The notes below the pieces were generated by a model. That model was not told where the DNA came from, searched no databases, and saw only the letters and a list, made by a program, of their open reading frames with translations. A stretch of DNA of 8,338 nt from an uncultured Clostridia bacterium (GTDB lineage Bacteria; Bacillota; Clostridia; Peptostreptococcales; Anaerovoracaceae), in contig CAKQVC010000076.1 of the NCBI GenBank assembly GCA_934277655.1, positions 1-8,338 of the forward strand, in the 5' to 3' direction. Within the stretch, counting starts at the first letter, position 1. Every line of letters starts with the position of its first letter. The translations under genes were made by a program, and so were the position numbers. Below are positions 1-5,846 of this stretch, one piece after another.

Positions 1-22
1 CTGAATATATATGTGAAAAAAT

Positions 23-1534
23 ATGCAAAAAATAATTTTAAAAAAGCTGTTGACAAATGGATTTTGCAGGTTTATATCAATCATATATACAATTTTTGCT
101 GCGGCTTTTGTAGCGTTGCTGATCAAGCTGAATGCTCTGCCGGAAAAATATTTATACGCAGGAATCGGGATCTTAGTAGTCGTATCGATTTTTATCGTGC
201 CTGTGATGTTCAGCAAAAATGGGAAAAAAGGCAGAAAAATCGGTGCAACAATCATGGCATTTCTCTTGATTGCCGTATTTAGTGTTGGCAGTTGGTATCT
301 GGTGGATACACTGGATTTCCTTGATAATATCACAACGGTAAAACAAGCACAGGAAGACTATTATGTGATCGTAAAGACAGACTCGCTGTATGAAGAGGGC
401 GATTTAAGCGGTCTTGACGGACAGACTATCGGGACATGGATGTCGCAGGACTTGAGTTATTCTGAGGCAAAGGCGGATTTGCAGGAAAAAGTAAACGTTG
501 AATATTCTTATGAAGAAAAAGCAGGAGTTGCTATCGACAAACTGGTGGCAGGCGATTACCCGGCAGTATTCCTCAGTGCAGCCACTTACCAGAGTATGCG
601 GAGCCTGAAACAGGATGCAGAAGACGTGCCTGTTGCAGATGTAACGGAGGAAACGAGGATTCTTTATACGATATCCGTCCCGATTGAGGTTGAAGATCAG
701 ACTTCATCGGTTGATGTGACGAAAGAGAGTTATAATATTTATATCAGTGGATCTGATATGACTGGTGACATCAGCGTTACAAATCGTACGGATGTCAATA
801 TGATCGCAACAGTAAATCCGAAGACTCATGAAGTGCTTCTGACTTCCATTCCAAGAGATTATTATGTGACGCTTCCATCCAAGAATGCAAAGGACAAGCT
901 GACCCATTCCAGTCTTTATGGGATTCAGGAAAGCATCGGTGCAATTGAAAACACACTTGGAATTGATGTTAACTATTACCTCAGGGTAAATTATAGCACA
1001 ATTATTAAAATCGTTGATGCCATCGATGGTATTGATGTTGATTCACCGGTAGATTTCTATACTTCCGGTATGAAAGGCATGCCGGAACTGAACGGACATC
1101 ATTTCGTAAAAGGCATGAATCATGTAGATGGGAAATTGGCTCTTGCATTCTGCAGAGAAAGACATTCTTTCGTATCCGGAGATATGCAGAGAAATGAAAA
1201 CCAGCAGGCTGTCATGGAAGCAATTTTAAAGAAAGCAACCGGAAGCACAACGATCCTGACAAAATATACGGCGATTCTGGATGCAGTAAAAGACAACCTG
1301 TCAACAAACATGACAACAGATGAAATGGCTGACATTATCAAAATGCAGTTAAAAGATATGCCTGACTGGAAAATTTCAAAGCAGGCAATTAAAGGAACCA
1401 ACGGATATGAATATTGTTATTCTGTGGGAACCAATGCATCGACGGTAGACCGGATTCCGGAAGAAGAAGCCAAAGCCGTAGATCGCATGGTAAAAGCAGC
1501 AAAGGGAGACACAGCAAGCGAAGATGGACAGTAA
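23..1534 (+). CDS. LCP (LytR-CpsA-Psr) family cell-wall glycopolymer ligase/attenuator protein with accessory extracytoplasmic domain
   Basis: LCP proteins are membrane-anchored enzymes that transfer undecaprenyl-linked glycopolymers such as teichoic acids or capsule to peptidoglycan outside the cell. The 503-residue product has three hydrophobic segments (about residues 17-37, 44-62 and 74-95). Next comes a region of about 130 residues that resembles a solute-binding-protein lobe, then the LCP domain from about residue 236. LCP hallmarks are visible: SGSD at 242-245, R255/D257, SIPRD at 275-279, R378 and R380, and D387-M-Q-R390 followed by NENQQ, the usual phosphate/polyprenyl-binding set. 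An in-frame stop at 14-16 makes ATG 23 the first possible start, but no Shine-Dalgarno is seen in the 22 bases before it. The start is therefore less secure than the family call; in-frame ATGs at 206 and 254 are alternatives that would remove one or two helices. The thioesterase gene overlaps its 3' end by 11 nt. Confidence 0.9.
   Translation: MQKIILKKLLTNGFCRFISIIYTIFAAAFVALLIKLNALPEKYLYAGIGILVVVSIFIVPVMFSKNGKKGRKIGATIMAFLLIAVFSVGSWYLVDTLDFLDNITTVKQAQEDYYVIVKTDSLYEEGDLSGLDGQTIGTWMSQDLSYSEAKADLQEKVNVEYSYEEKAGVAIDKLVAGDYPAVFLSAATYQSMRSLKQDAEDVPVADVTEETRILYTISVPIEVEDQTSSVDVTKESYNIYISGSDMTGDISVTNRTDVNMIATVNPKTHEVLLTSIPRDYYVTLPSKNAKDKLTHSSLYGIQESIGAIENTLGIDVNYYLRVNYSTIIKIVDAIDGIDVDSPVDFYTSGMKGMPELNGHHFVKGMNHVDGKLALAFCRERHSFVSGDMQRNENQQAVMEAILKKATGSTTILTKYTAILDAVKDNLSTNMTTDEMADIIKMQLKDMPDWKISKQAIKGTNGYEYCYSVGTNASTVDRIPEEEAKAVDRMVKAAKGDTASEDGQ
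50..78 (+). promoter_or_regulatory. Possible sigma-A promoter inside the start of the LCP gene
   Basis: TTGACA at 50-55 and TATATC at 73-78 are separated by exactly 17 bases, and an A/T tract at 27-45 lies just upstream like an UP element. The match is good, but it lies within the reading frame of the LCP gene. It is either fortuitous, or it means that the true LCP start lies downstream. Confidence 0.25.
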
Positions 1535-2066
1535 GAAAAAGAAAGTTATCCTCAGAAAAAAACAAAAAGTTCTGGCAAAGCAAGTCAGAACGACGACAAG
1601 TATTGTATGCGGAACTGAAAATCCGGCCAGCCTGGGATGTGTTTTTTATCAGTTGGAGAACGGTGAACTGGCAACAAAGTTTACCGCCAGAGAAATTCAT
1701 GAGGGACACGATAACATCATGCATGGCGGCATGTCCGGGGCGGTGCTTGACGAAGTGATGGGGCGTTGTAATTTTATTACCGATGAAAACGGAAATACTT
1801 ACAACCCGTATGTGACGGCGGAAATGACGGTCAAGTACCTGAAGCCGATTCCGGTGGGCAGTGAGATGAGAGCTTTCGGGCGTATTGACAGAAAAGAAGG
1901 CAGGAAAAATTTTAACTCCGGAGAAATTATCAACGCACAGGGAGAGGTTATGGCAACATCGACCGGAGTGTATGTGGCAGTTTCCACGATCCGGGATAGT
2001 AACAACGAAGATGACAAGGCAGAACAGCTAGATCCATTAGGCCCGGAAGACCCTGTAGAGATGTAA
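1524..2066 (+). CDS. PaaI-like hotdog-fold thioesterase
   Basis: The 180-residue protein carries the PaaI/4HBT hotdog signature H67-G-G-M-S-G-A-V-L-D76-E. The HGG turn is followed nine residues later by the acidic residue that normally activates water for acyl-CoA thioester hydrolysis. The later stretch, with YVTAEMTVKYLKPIPVG and an SGEIINAQGEVMATSTGVYV-like strand pair, is also typical of the fold. A basic Lys/Arg-rich leader of about 20 residues and an acidic tail of about 25 residues flank the domain. No signal peptide is evident, so it is probably cytoplasmic. The substrate cannot be told from sequence. ATG 1524 lies inside the last codons of the LCP gene; a GGGAG at 1503-1507 is rather distant, so translational coupling to the LCP gene is likely. 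No obvious terminator follows before the next promoter. Confidence 0.85.
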   Translation: MDSKKKKVILRKKQKVLAKQVRTTTSIVCGTENPASLGCVFYQLENGELATKFTAREIHEGHDNIMHGGMSGAVLDEVMGRCNFITDENGNTYNPYVTAEMTVKYLKPIPVGSEMRAFGRIDRKEGRKNFNSGEIINAQGEVMATSTGVYVAVSTIRDSNNEDDKAEQLDPLGPEDPVEM

Positions 2067-2095
2067 AAAATAATTTTAAAAAATGAAATATTAGG

Positions 2096-2124
2096 TTGAC
2101 ATTGAAAAAGCGCTGCCTTATAAT
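2096..2124 (+). promoter_or_regulatory. Strong sigma-A promoter of the rpmG-secE-nusG-rplKAJL operon
   Basis: TTGACA at 2096-2101 and TATAAT at 2119-2124 are both exact consensus hexamers with the ideal 17-base spacer. A/T-rich sequence at 2065-2083 upstream could serve as an UP element. Transcription would start near 2131, about 74 nt before rpmG. Such strength suits an operon for ribosomal proteins. Confidence 0.93.
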
Positions 2125-2153
2125 TAATAGGTAACTTTATGATTATTAAGTAG

Positions 2154-2176
2154 CAGAGCTTCGATGAGAGGCTCTG
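2154..2176 (+). promoter_or_regulatory. Hairpin in the 5' leader of rpmG
   Basis: Bases 2154-2162 pair with 2168-2176 to give a 9-bp stem (one G-U) capped by a GATGA loop. It lies between the predicted transcription start and the rpmG ribosome binding site (GGAGG at 2191-2195). Only a short AATTTT run follows, so it is a poor terminator. It may stabilise the message or be a protein-binding or autoregulatory site. I do not recognise a named leader family. Confidence 0.5.
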
Positions 2177-2204
2177 AATTTTGAGTTAACGGAGGACAAT
2201 CAAC

Positions 2205-2354
2205 ATGAGAGTTAAGGTAATGCTGGCATGCACAGAGTGCAAGCAGAGAAACTACAATACAATGAAGAACAAGAAAAATGATCCGGATCGTATTGAAATG
2301 CAGAAATATTGCAGATTTTGCAAAAAGCATACTCTTCACAAAGAAACAAAATAA
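2205..2354 (+). CDS. rpmG: 50S ribosomal protein L33 (zinc-binding form)
   Basis: This 49-residue gene reads [19 protein letters not shown] at its start and ends in [10 protein letters not shown], the usual L33 pattern and length. Two CxxC pairs (C9/C12 and C36/C39) mark the zinc-ribbon C+ form; bacteria with zinc-independent paralogues lack these cysteines. L33 sits on the large ribosomal subunit near the tRNA exit site. GGAGG at 2191-2195 is well placed before ATG 2205. It is the first gene after the strong promoter, and secE follows after 12 bases. The order rpmG-secE-nusG-rplK-rplA is a widely conserved bacterial arrangement. Confidence 0.97.
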   Translation: MRVKVMLACTECKQRNYNTMKNKKNDPDRIEMQKYCRFCKKHTLHKETK

Positions 2355-2366
2355 GGGGAGAGAATT

Positions 2367-2582
2367 ATGGCAAATGAAGTAAAAAAGAAAACCAGCTTTA
2401 AAGAATATTTTAAAAGCGTCAAGGTTGAAATGAAGAAAGTCGTTTGGCCGACGAAGAAGGAAGTTGCATCTTACACTGCGGTAGTTATTGCTACGTGTGC
2501 AGTTTTCGCATTAGGCTTCTGGTTAATTGATACAGGTGTATTAGCAGCTCTGAAGTCTGTTTTAAACATCACTTTAAGCTAG
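2367..2582 (+). CDS. secE: Preprotein translocase subunit SecE
   Basis: SecE clamps SecY in the membrane and is essential for Sec-dependent protein export and membrane insertion. The 71-residue product is the short single-helix form usual in Gram-positive bacteria. It has a Lys-rich amphipathic N-terminus, the family motif around KKVVWPTKKE (residues 23-32, with W27-P28), then one transmembrane helix at about 36-60. A GGGGAG site at 2355-2360 precedes ATG 2367. It sits between rpmG and nusG as in most bacteria. The 56-base gap to nusG holds no terminator I can see, so the genes are probably co-transcribed. Confidence 0.97.
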   Translation: MANEVKKKTSFKEYFKSVKVEMKKVVWPTKKEVASYTAVVIATCAVFALGFWLIDTGVLAALKSVLNITLS

Positions 2583-2638
2583 CTTTTAAATTCGATCATT
2601 ACTTACTTAAACGAATATAGAAAAGAGAAGGTACGAAA

Positions 2639-3211
2639 ATGTCTGATTTTGAAAGCAAAGGTGTGTCTCCATTAGAGGGAGAAGGCATCAGAGGTGACGG
2701 CCAGGCAAAATGGTATGTTGTTCATACTTATTCCGGTCACGAAAACAAAGTAAAAGTGAATATCGAAAAAATGGTTGAAAACCGTGGCATGCAGGATTTG
2801 ATCATCGACATCGTTGTACCTACTGAAGATCGCGTTGAACTAAAAGACGGGCAACGTAAAATCAAAACCAGGAAGATGTTTCCGGGTTATGTAATTATAA
2901 AGATGATTGTAACCAATGAGTCCTGGTACCTTGTAAGAAATACACAGGGGGTTACCGGATTTGTAGGTCATGGCTCCGAACCAATTCCGCTGACGGATGA
3001 AGAAGTAGCGAGAATGGGAATTGAGAAAGTTTATATCGACCTGGATGTGGAAGTCGGAGAAACAGTACGCGTCATCAGCGGTCCTTTCGAAAACTTTATG
3101 GGTACAGTCGAAGAGATCAGCAAGGAAAAACAGGTACTGAAAGTCAAAGTTTCCATGTTCGGCAGAGATACACCTGTAGAATTAGAATTCAGTCAGGTTG
3201 AAAAAATCTAA
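2639..3211 (+). CDS. nusG: Transcription termination/antitermination factor NusG
   Basis: NusG binds RNA polymerase at the clamp helices and modulates pausing, termination and coupling. The 190-residue protein has the NGN domain beginning at W25-Y-V-V-H-T-Y-S-G and containing the hallmark M80-F-P-G-Y-V. The C-terminal KOW domain starts near G140 ([11 protein letters not shown]). About 24 residues precede the usual WYVVHTYSG start, an extension rich in Gly, Asp and Glu. No alternative ATG lies near W25, and AGAAGG at 2626-2631 supports ATG 2639, so the extension appears genuine. The gene lies 20 bases before rplK, as expected for this operon. Confidence 0.97.
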   Translation: MSDFESKGVSPLEGEGIRGDGQAKWYVVHTYSGHENKVKVNIEKMVENRGMQDLIIDIVVPTEDRVELKDGQRKIKTRKMFPGYVIIKMIVTNESWYLVRNTQGVTGFVGHGSEPIPLTDEEVARMGIEKVYIDLDVEVGETVRVISGPFENFMGTVEEISKEKQVLKVKVSMFGRDTPVELEFSQVEKI

Positions 3212-3231
3212 AGAAAGGAGAAATTAAAAAA

Positions 3232-3657
3232 ATGGCTAAAAAGGTAGAAGGTTATATTAAGCTTCAAATCGCAGCCGGCAATGCAACTCCTGCTCCTCCA
3301 GTAGGTCCTGCACTTGGTCAGAAAGGTGTTAACATTATGGATTTCTGTAAGCAGTTCAATGCGAGAACTCAGGATCAGCCAGGTATGGTTATTCCTGTAG
3401 TTATCACTGTTTATGCTGACAGATCATTCACGTTTGTTACAAAGACACCGCCTGCAGCAGTACTTCTGAAGAAAGCAGCAGGTCTTGATGCAGCATCCGG
3501 AGAACCTAACAAGAAGAAGGTTGCTACATTAACAAGAGCACAGGCAGAAGAAATTGCCAAGACCAAAATGCCAGACTTAAACGCAGCAACTCTTGAATCT
3601 GCAACAGAAATGATCAAGGGTACTGCAAGAAGTATGGGTATCGTTATTGAAGATTAA
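3232..3657 (+). CDS. rplK: 50S ribosomal protein L11
   Basis: The 141-residue product has the exact length usual for L11. The N-terminal domain carries the proline-rich switch [17 protein letters not shown] (residues 20-36), the region that contacts elongation factors and thiopeptide antibiotics. The C-terminal domain, which binds the GTPase-centre helices H43/44 of 23S rRNA, ends in [19 protein letters not shown] just after the nusG stop provides a strong ribosome binding site for ATG 3232. It is co-transcribed with nusG upstream and rplA downstream. Confidence 0.98.
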   Translation: MAKKVEGYIKLQIAAGNATPAPPVGPALGQKGVNIMDFCKQFNARTQDQPGMVIPVVITVYADRSFTFVTKTPPAAVLLKKAAGLDAASGEPNKKKVATLTRAQAEEIAKTKMPDLNAATLESATEMIKGTARSMGIVIED

Positions 3658-3663
3658 TTGACA

Positions 3664-3690
3664 GTGGAAGACGAAAGTCGCTAGTACCAC
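3664..3690 (+). promoter_or_regulatory. Probable L1-binding autoregulatory RNA site between rplK and rplA
   Basis: GTGG at 3664-3667 pairs with CCAC at 3687-3690, and GAC at 3670-3672 pairs with GTC at 3677-3679 around a GAAA tetraloop. The two helices are joined by an asymmetric internal loop (AA on one side, GCTAGTA on the other). Two short helices around an asymmetric loop is the layout of the L1 site on 23S rRNA and of L1-dependent mRNA leaders. The rplA ribosome binding site AGGGAGG begins at the next base, so L1 binding could block translation. The assignment is by resemblance and position. Confidence 0.65.
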
Positions 3691-3702
3691 AGGGAGGAAA
3701 AC

Positions 3703-4401
3703 ATGCCTAAAAGAGGTAAACAGTACAGAGATGCTGTCGCTAAATACGACAAAGCAAATTTATATGATGCAGCAGAAGCGTTAAAGATCGCTGTGGAATC
3801 TGCACATGCTAAATTTGATGAAACTGTAGAAGTTCACATCAGACTTGGTGTAGACGGAAGACACGCTGACCAGCAGGTTAGAGGTGCGATCGTTCTTCCG
3901 CACGGAACAGGTAAAACTAAAAAAGTTTTAGTTTTCGCAAAGGGTGCGAAAGCACAGGAAGCTGAGGAAGCTGGAGCAGACTATGTTGGAGCTGAAGAAT
4001 TAGCTCAGAAGATCCAGACTGAAAACTGGTTTGATTTCGATGTAGTTGTTGCTACACCTGACATGATGGGTGTTGTTGGTAGATTAGGTAAGATTTTAGG
4101 ACCTAAGGGCTTAATGCCAAACCCGAAATCAGGTACCGTTACTATGGATGTTACAAAGGCTTTACAGGAAATTAAAGCTGGTAAAGTTGAGTACAGACTT
4201 GACAAGACAAACATCATCCATACGCCAATCGGAAAGATTTCTTTCGGTGCTGAAAAGTTAACTGAAAACTTCAATGCACTTCTCGAAGCTATTGTAAAGG
4301 CTAAGCCGGCAGCAGCTAAGGGTCAGTACTTAAGAAGTGTAACAGTTGCTTCCACAATGGGGCCTGGAGTGAAAGTAAATCCGGCAGTAATTCAGTTCTA
4401 A
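3703..4401 (+). CDS. rplA: 50S ribosomal protein L1
   Basis: L1 forms the mobile stalk at the ribosomal E site, binds 23S helices 76-78, and represses its own mRNA in many bacteria. The 232-residue product matches family length. It starts with MPKRGKQY and contains the [19 protein letters not shown] segment and the L1 signature G126[20 protein letters not shown]. The C-terminus includes [18 protein letters not shown] at 3691-3697 precedes ATG 3703. The 45-base gap to rplK carries the probable L1 site, which fits autogenous control. Downstream lie two hairpins and the L10 leader rather than an immediate next gene. Confidence 0.98.
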   Translation: MPKRGKQYRDAVAKYDKANLYDAAEALKIAVESAHAKFDETVEVHIRLGVDGRHADQQVRGAIVLPHGTGKTKKVLVFAKGAKAQEAEEAGADYVGAEELAQKIQTENWFDFDVVVATPDMMGVVGRLGKILGPKGLMPNPKSGTVTMDVTKALQEIKAGKVEYRLDKTNIIHTPIGKISFGAEKLTENFNALLEAIVKAKPAAAKGQYLRSVTVASTMGPGVKVNPAVIQF

Positions 4402-4408
4402 TCATTTC

Positions 4409-4423
4409 TTCGACGTTGTCGAA
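4409..4423 (+). other. Small perfect hairpin just after rplA
   Basis: TTCGAC at 4409-4414 pairs with GTCGAA at 4418-4423 around a GTT loop, starting 8 bases after the rplA stop. There is no T-run, so it is not an intrinsic terminator. It may protect an RNA 3' end or serve as a processing site. The role is unknown. Confidence 0.45.
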
Positions 4424-4426
4424 AGG

Positions 4427-4472
4427 AAAGAATGCCAGCGATTTTGTAAAGCAAAATCCAAGTCATTCTTTT
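4427..4472 (+). other. Long hairpin with symmetric internal loop downstream of rplA; possible weak terminator or processing site
   Basis: AAAGAATG (4427-4434) pairs with CATTCTTT (4464-4471), and GATTTTG (4440-4446) pairs with CAAAATC (4452-4458). The two helices are separated by a 5x5 internal loop, and the apical loop is TAAAG. The descending arm runs into TTTT, so partial termination is conceivable, but the stem is A/U-rich and the T-run short. It separates the L11-L1 section from the L10 leader. Confidence 0.45.
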
Positions 4473-4503
4473 AAACTGAATGAACTATAACAATGAAATA
4501 AAA

Positions 4504-4607
4504 CCGTAGACAGCGGGTGCGAAAGCTTAATTTCCCGCCGAGGTACAATATAAAATATTGACCTTGCCAAGTCTGCGGAGAAATCCGGGATAACGCAAGG
4601 TTTTTTT
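4504..4607 (+). ncRNA. L10 leader (rplJL ribosomal-protein leader RNA)
   Basis: The conserved L10-leader core CCGTAGACAGC...TAATTTCCCGCCGAGGT is recognisable before rplJ. Three helices are visible. P1 is CCGTAGAC (4504-4511) with GTCTGCGG (4571-4578). P2 is GCGGG (4513-4517) with CCCGC (4534-4538), capped by a GC-GAAA-GC stem. P3 is AGGT-A-CAATAT (4541-4551) with ATATTG-ACCT (4555-4564). The L10(L12)4 complex is known to bind this RNA; in Bacillus subtilis it promotes premature termination when ribosomal stalk proteins are in excess. The 3' strands of P1 and P3 are shared with a downstream terminator, which gives the switch. Confidence 0.93.
4561..4607 (+). terminator. Attenuator (conditional intrinsic terminator) of rplJL
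   Basis: ACCTTGC (4561-4567) pairs with GCAAGGT (4595-4601). An inner stem, TCT-G-CGGA with TCCG-GGA (4572-4590), closes on a GAAA loop, and seven T residues follow. Forming it destroys P1 and P3 of the L10 leader, because it uses bases 4561-4567 and 4572-4579. This is transcription attenuation of the stalk-protein genes. Confidence 0.88.
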
Positions 4608-4610
4608 ATG

Positions 4611-4645
4611 GAGTACCATACTCTGCATGTCCGATGTGGTCATGC
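4611..4645 (+). other. Two small inverted repeats between the attenuator and the rplJ ribosome binding site
   Basis: GAGTA/TACTC (4611-4615 with 4619-4623, loop CCA) and GCATG/CATGC (4625-4629 with 4641-4645) lie directly ahead of AAAGGAG at about 4649-4655. They may shape access to the ribosome binding site. No known family was recognised. Confidence 0.35.
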
Positions 4646-4663
4646 AAGAAAGGAGAACAGATA

Positions 4664-5158
4664 ATGTCAGTAGAAGCTCAGAAAGCGAAACAAGTCATCA
4701 TCGACGAAATTAAAGAAAAATTAGACGGTGCACAATCTGCAGTAGTTATCGACTACATGGGAATCACAGTTGCTCAGGCTGATGCTCTGAGAAAGAAACT
4801 GCGTGAAGCAAACGTAGATTACACTGTATATAAAAATACGCTCATTAAGAGAGCTATTGCAGGAACTGAATTTGAAGGTCTTGCTGAAGTTCTCGACGGA
4901 CCTAGTGCTCTTGCAATCAGCAAGGAAGATGCTACAGCTCCGGCAAGAGTATTAAACGAAGTTATCAAAGACTTCAAGAAAATGGAATTCAAAGCAGGTG
5001 TTGTTGAAGGAAACTTCATGGACAAAGATGGTATCCAGGCAGTTGCAGATATTCCGTCAAGAGATGTCCTCATTGCTAAGTTCATGGGAAGCATTCAGTC
5101 ACCTGTAAGCAAGGCAGTTAGAACATTCCAGGCTATTGCAGATGCAAAAGCAGAATAA
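4664..5158 (+). CDS. rplJ: 50S ribosomal protein L10
   Basis: L10 anchors the L7/L12 stalk to 23S rRNA at the GTPase centre. The 164-residue product shows the N-terminal rRNA-binding domain with AVVIDYMGITVAQ and the conserved R43-K-K-L-R-E-A...YTVYKNTLIKRA segment (43-64). The C-terminal helix, ending VRTFQAIADAKAE, is where L12 dimers dock. ATG 4664 is preferred over an in-frame ATG at 4634 because AAAGGAG sits about 8 bases before it and homologues start here. Expression is controlled by the L10 leader and attenuator just upstream. rplL follows after 63 bases. Confidence 0.97.
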   Translation: MSVEAQKAKQVIIDEIKEKLDGAQSAVVIDYMGITVAQADALRKKLREANVDYTVYKNTLIKRAIAGTEFEGLAEVLDGPSALAISKEDATAPARVLNEVIKDFKKMEFKAGVVEGNFMDKDGIQAVADIPSRDVLIAKFMGSIQSPVSKAVRTFQAIADAKAE

Positions 5159-5221
5159 TAAATGATTAAAAATCGAAAACACTCAATCTCAAAAAGAGAA
5201 AATTTGTAAAGGAGAAATAAA

Positions 5222-5587
5222 ATGAATAAAGATCAGATTATCGAAGCTATCAAAGCTATGACAGTTTTAGAATTAAATGATTTAGTAAAAGCTTGTGAAG
5301 AAGAATTCGGCGTATCCGCAGCAGCTCCAGTAGCAGTTGTAGGTGCAGCAGGTGGTGCTGCAGCAGCTGAAGAACAGACTGAATTCACAGTTGTTCTGGA
5401 AGCAGCAGGCGGAGAAAAGATTAAAGTTATCAAAGCAGTTAGAGAATTAACTGGCTTAGGCTTAAAGGAAGCTAAGGAATTAGTTGACGGAGCTCCTAAG
5501 AACATCAAAGAAGGCGTTGAAAAGGCAGAAGCTGACGCTATCAAGGCTCAGTTAGAAGAAGTTGGAGCTACAGTAACTCTGAAATAG
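5222..5587 (+). CDS. rplL: 50S ribosomal protein L7/L12
   Basis: L7/L12 is the multicopy stalk protein that recruits and activates translational GTPases. The 121-residue product has the N-terminal dimerisation helices (1-32) that bind L10 and an Ala/Gly/Pro-rich flexible hinge (about 33-50). The C-terminal domain is highly conserved, with [19 protein letters not shown] and LVDGAPK. AAAGGAG at 5208-5214 gives a strong ribosome binding site, consistent with the several copies per ribosome. A strong terminator lies 74 bases downstream, so this is the last gene of the operon. rpoB, the usual next gene, is absent. Confidence 0.98.
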   Translation: MNKDQIIEAIKAMTVLELNDLVKACEEEFGVSAAAPVAVVGAAGGAAAAEEQTEFTVVLEAAGGEKIKVIKAVRELTGLGLKEAKELVDGAPKNIKEGVEKAEADAIKAQLEEVGATVTLK

Positions 5588-5660
5588 TTTCTGACTACGT
5601 TCTTAACGTTGTATGCTATGCAGCTTTCGAACGGCAGATGATATAGAATCTAATGAAATC

Positions 5661-5693
5661 AAAAAGGGCTTACAATTTTGTAGGTCCTTTTTT
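5661..5693 (+). terminator. Intrinsic terminator after rplL
   Basis: GGGCTTACA (5666-5674) pairs with TGTAGGTCC (5679-5687) around an ATTT loop, with two G-U pairs. An A-tract (5661-5665) and a six-T run (5688-5693) flank the stem. The structure ends the ribosomal operon and, being A/T-flanked, may also work weakly in reverse. Confidence 0.92.
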
Positions 5694-5737
5694 GTGGAAA
5701 ATATACATACATTGTTAAGAAAGTGCTTAGATTTTTC

Positions 5738-5767
5738 TTGACAGAGAAAGTAATTTAATGGTATTAT
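5738..5767 (+). promoter_or_regulatory. Sigma-A promoter of the Mrp antiporter operon
   Basis: TTGACA at 5738-5743 is an exact -35. TATTAT at 5762-5767 follows after 18 bases and is preceded by TGG (5759-5761), an extended -10 element. The start of transcription would be near A5774. Imperfect inverted repeats (AAGAAA 5717-5722 with TTTCTT 5734-5739; TAAG 5716-5719 with CTTA 5726-5729) overlap or abut the -35 and could be operator sites. No regulator is identifiable. Confidence 0.85.
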
Positions 5768-5771
5768 ATTA

Positions 5772-5846
5772 CCAGTGAAGTTTTGTTATACGTTGGGGTG
5801 TTTCCCGATGAATTTCCGTAACGACACGAAGCAGAATATAAACTGG
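5772..5846 (+). promoter_or_regulatory. Structured 5' leader of the Mrp antiporter operon; candidate riboswitch or other cis-regulatory RNA
   Basis: The leader can fold into a closed domain. CCAGT (5772-5776) and TTATA (5786-5790) pair with the contiguous TATAAACTGG (5837-5846), leaving a 9-nt bulge. CGTT (5791-5794) pairs with AACG (5820-5823), or alternatively TTGGG (5793-5797) with CCCGA (5804-5808). The closing helix ends three bases before the only Shine-Dalgarno-like sequence, AGGAG at 5851-5855, and ACGAA (5826-5830) could pair with TTCGT (5860-5864) across it. This is a plausible translation-control layout. I do not recognise a family with certainty; monovalent-cation riboswitches are known upstream of antiporter genes in other bacteria. 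Confidence 0.45.

Noticed and set aside
13..282. Open frame starting at GTG 13 over the LCP N-terminus
   Set aside because: It is out of frame with the LCP gene, has no ribosome binding site, and the product looks like frame-shifted membrane helix sequence.
1414..1758. Second plus-strand frame overlapping the end of the LCP gene and the thioesterase start
   Set aside because: The translation is a low-complexity Arg/Ser/Lys run out of frame with two genes that carry family motifs.
2590..2620. ATTCG/CGAAT repeat between secE and nusG as a terminator
   Set aside because: The stem is short and A/T-rich with a 20-base loop and no T-run; secE and nusG are expected to be co-transcribed.
4463..4491. 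Possible separate promoter for rplJL with TATAAC at 4486-4491
   Set aside because: The -10 is fair, but the expected -35 position reads TCATTC, far from consensus, and overlaps a hairpin arm.
5598..5633. CGTTC/GAACG inverted repeat after rplL
   Set aside because: There are only five base pairs around a 26-base loop, with no T-run; the true terminator is at 5661-5693.
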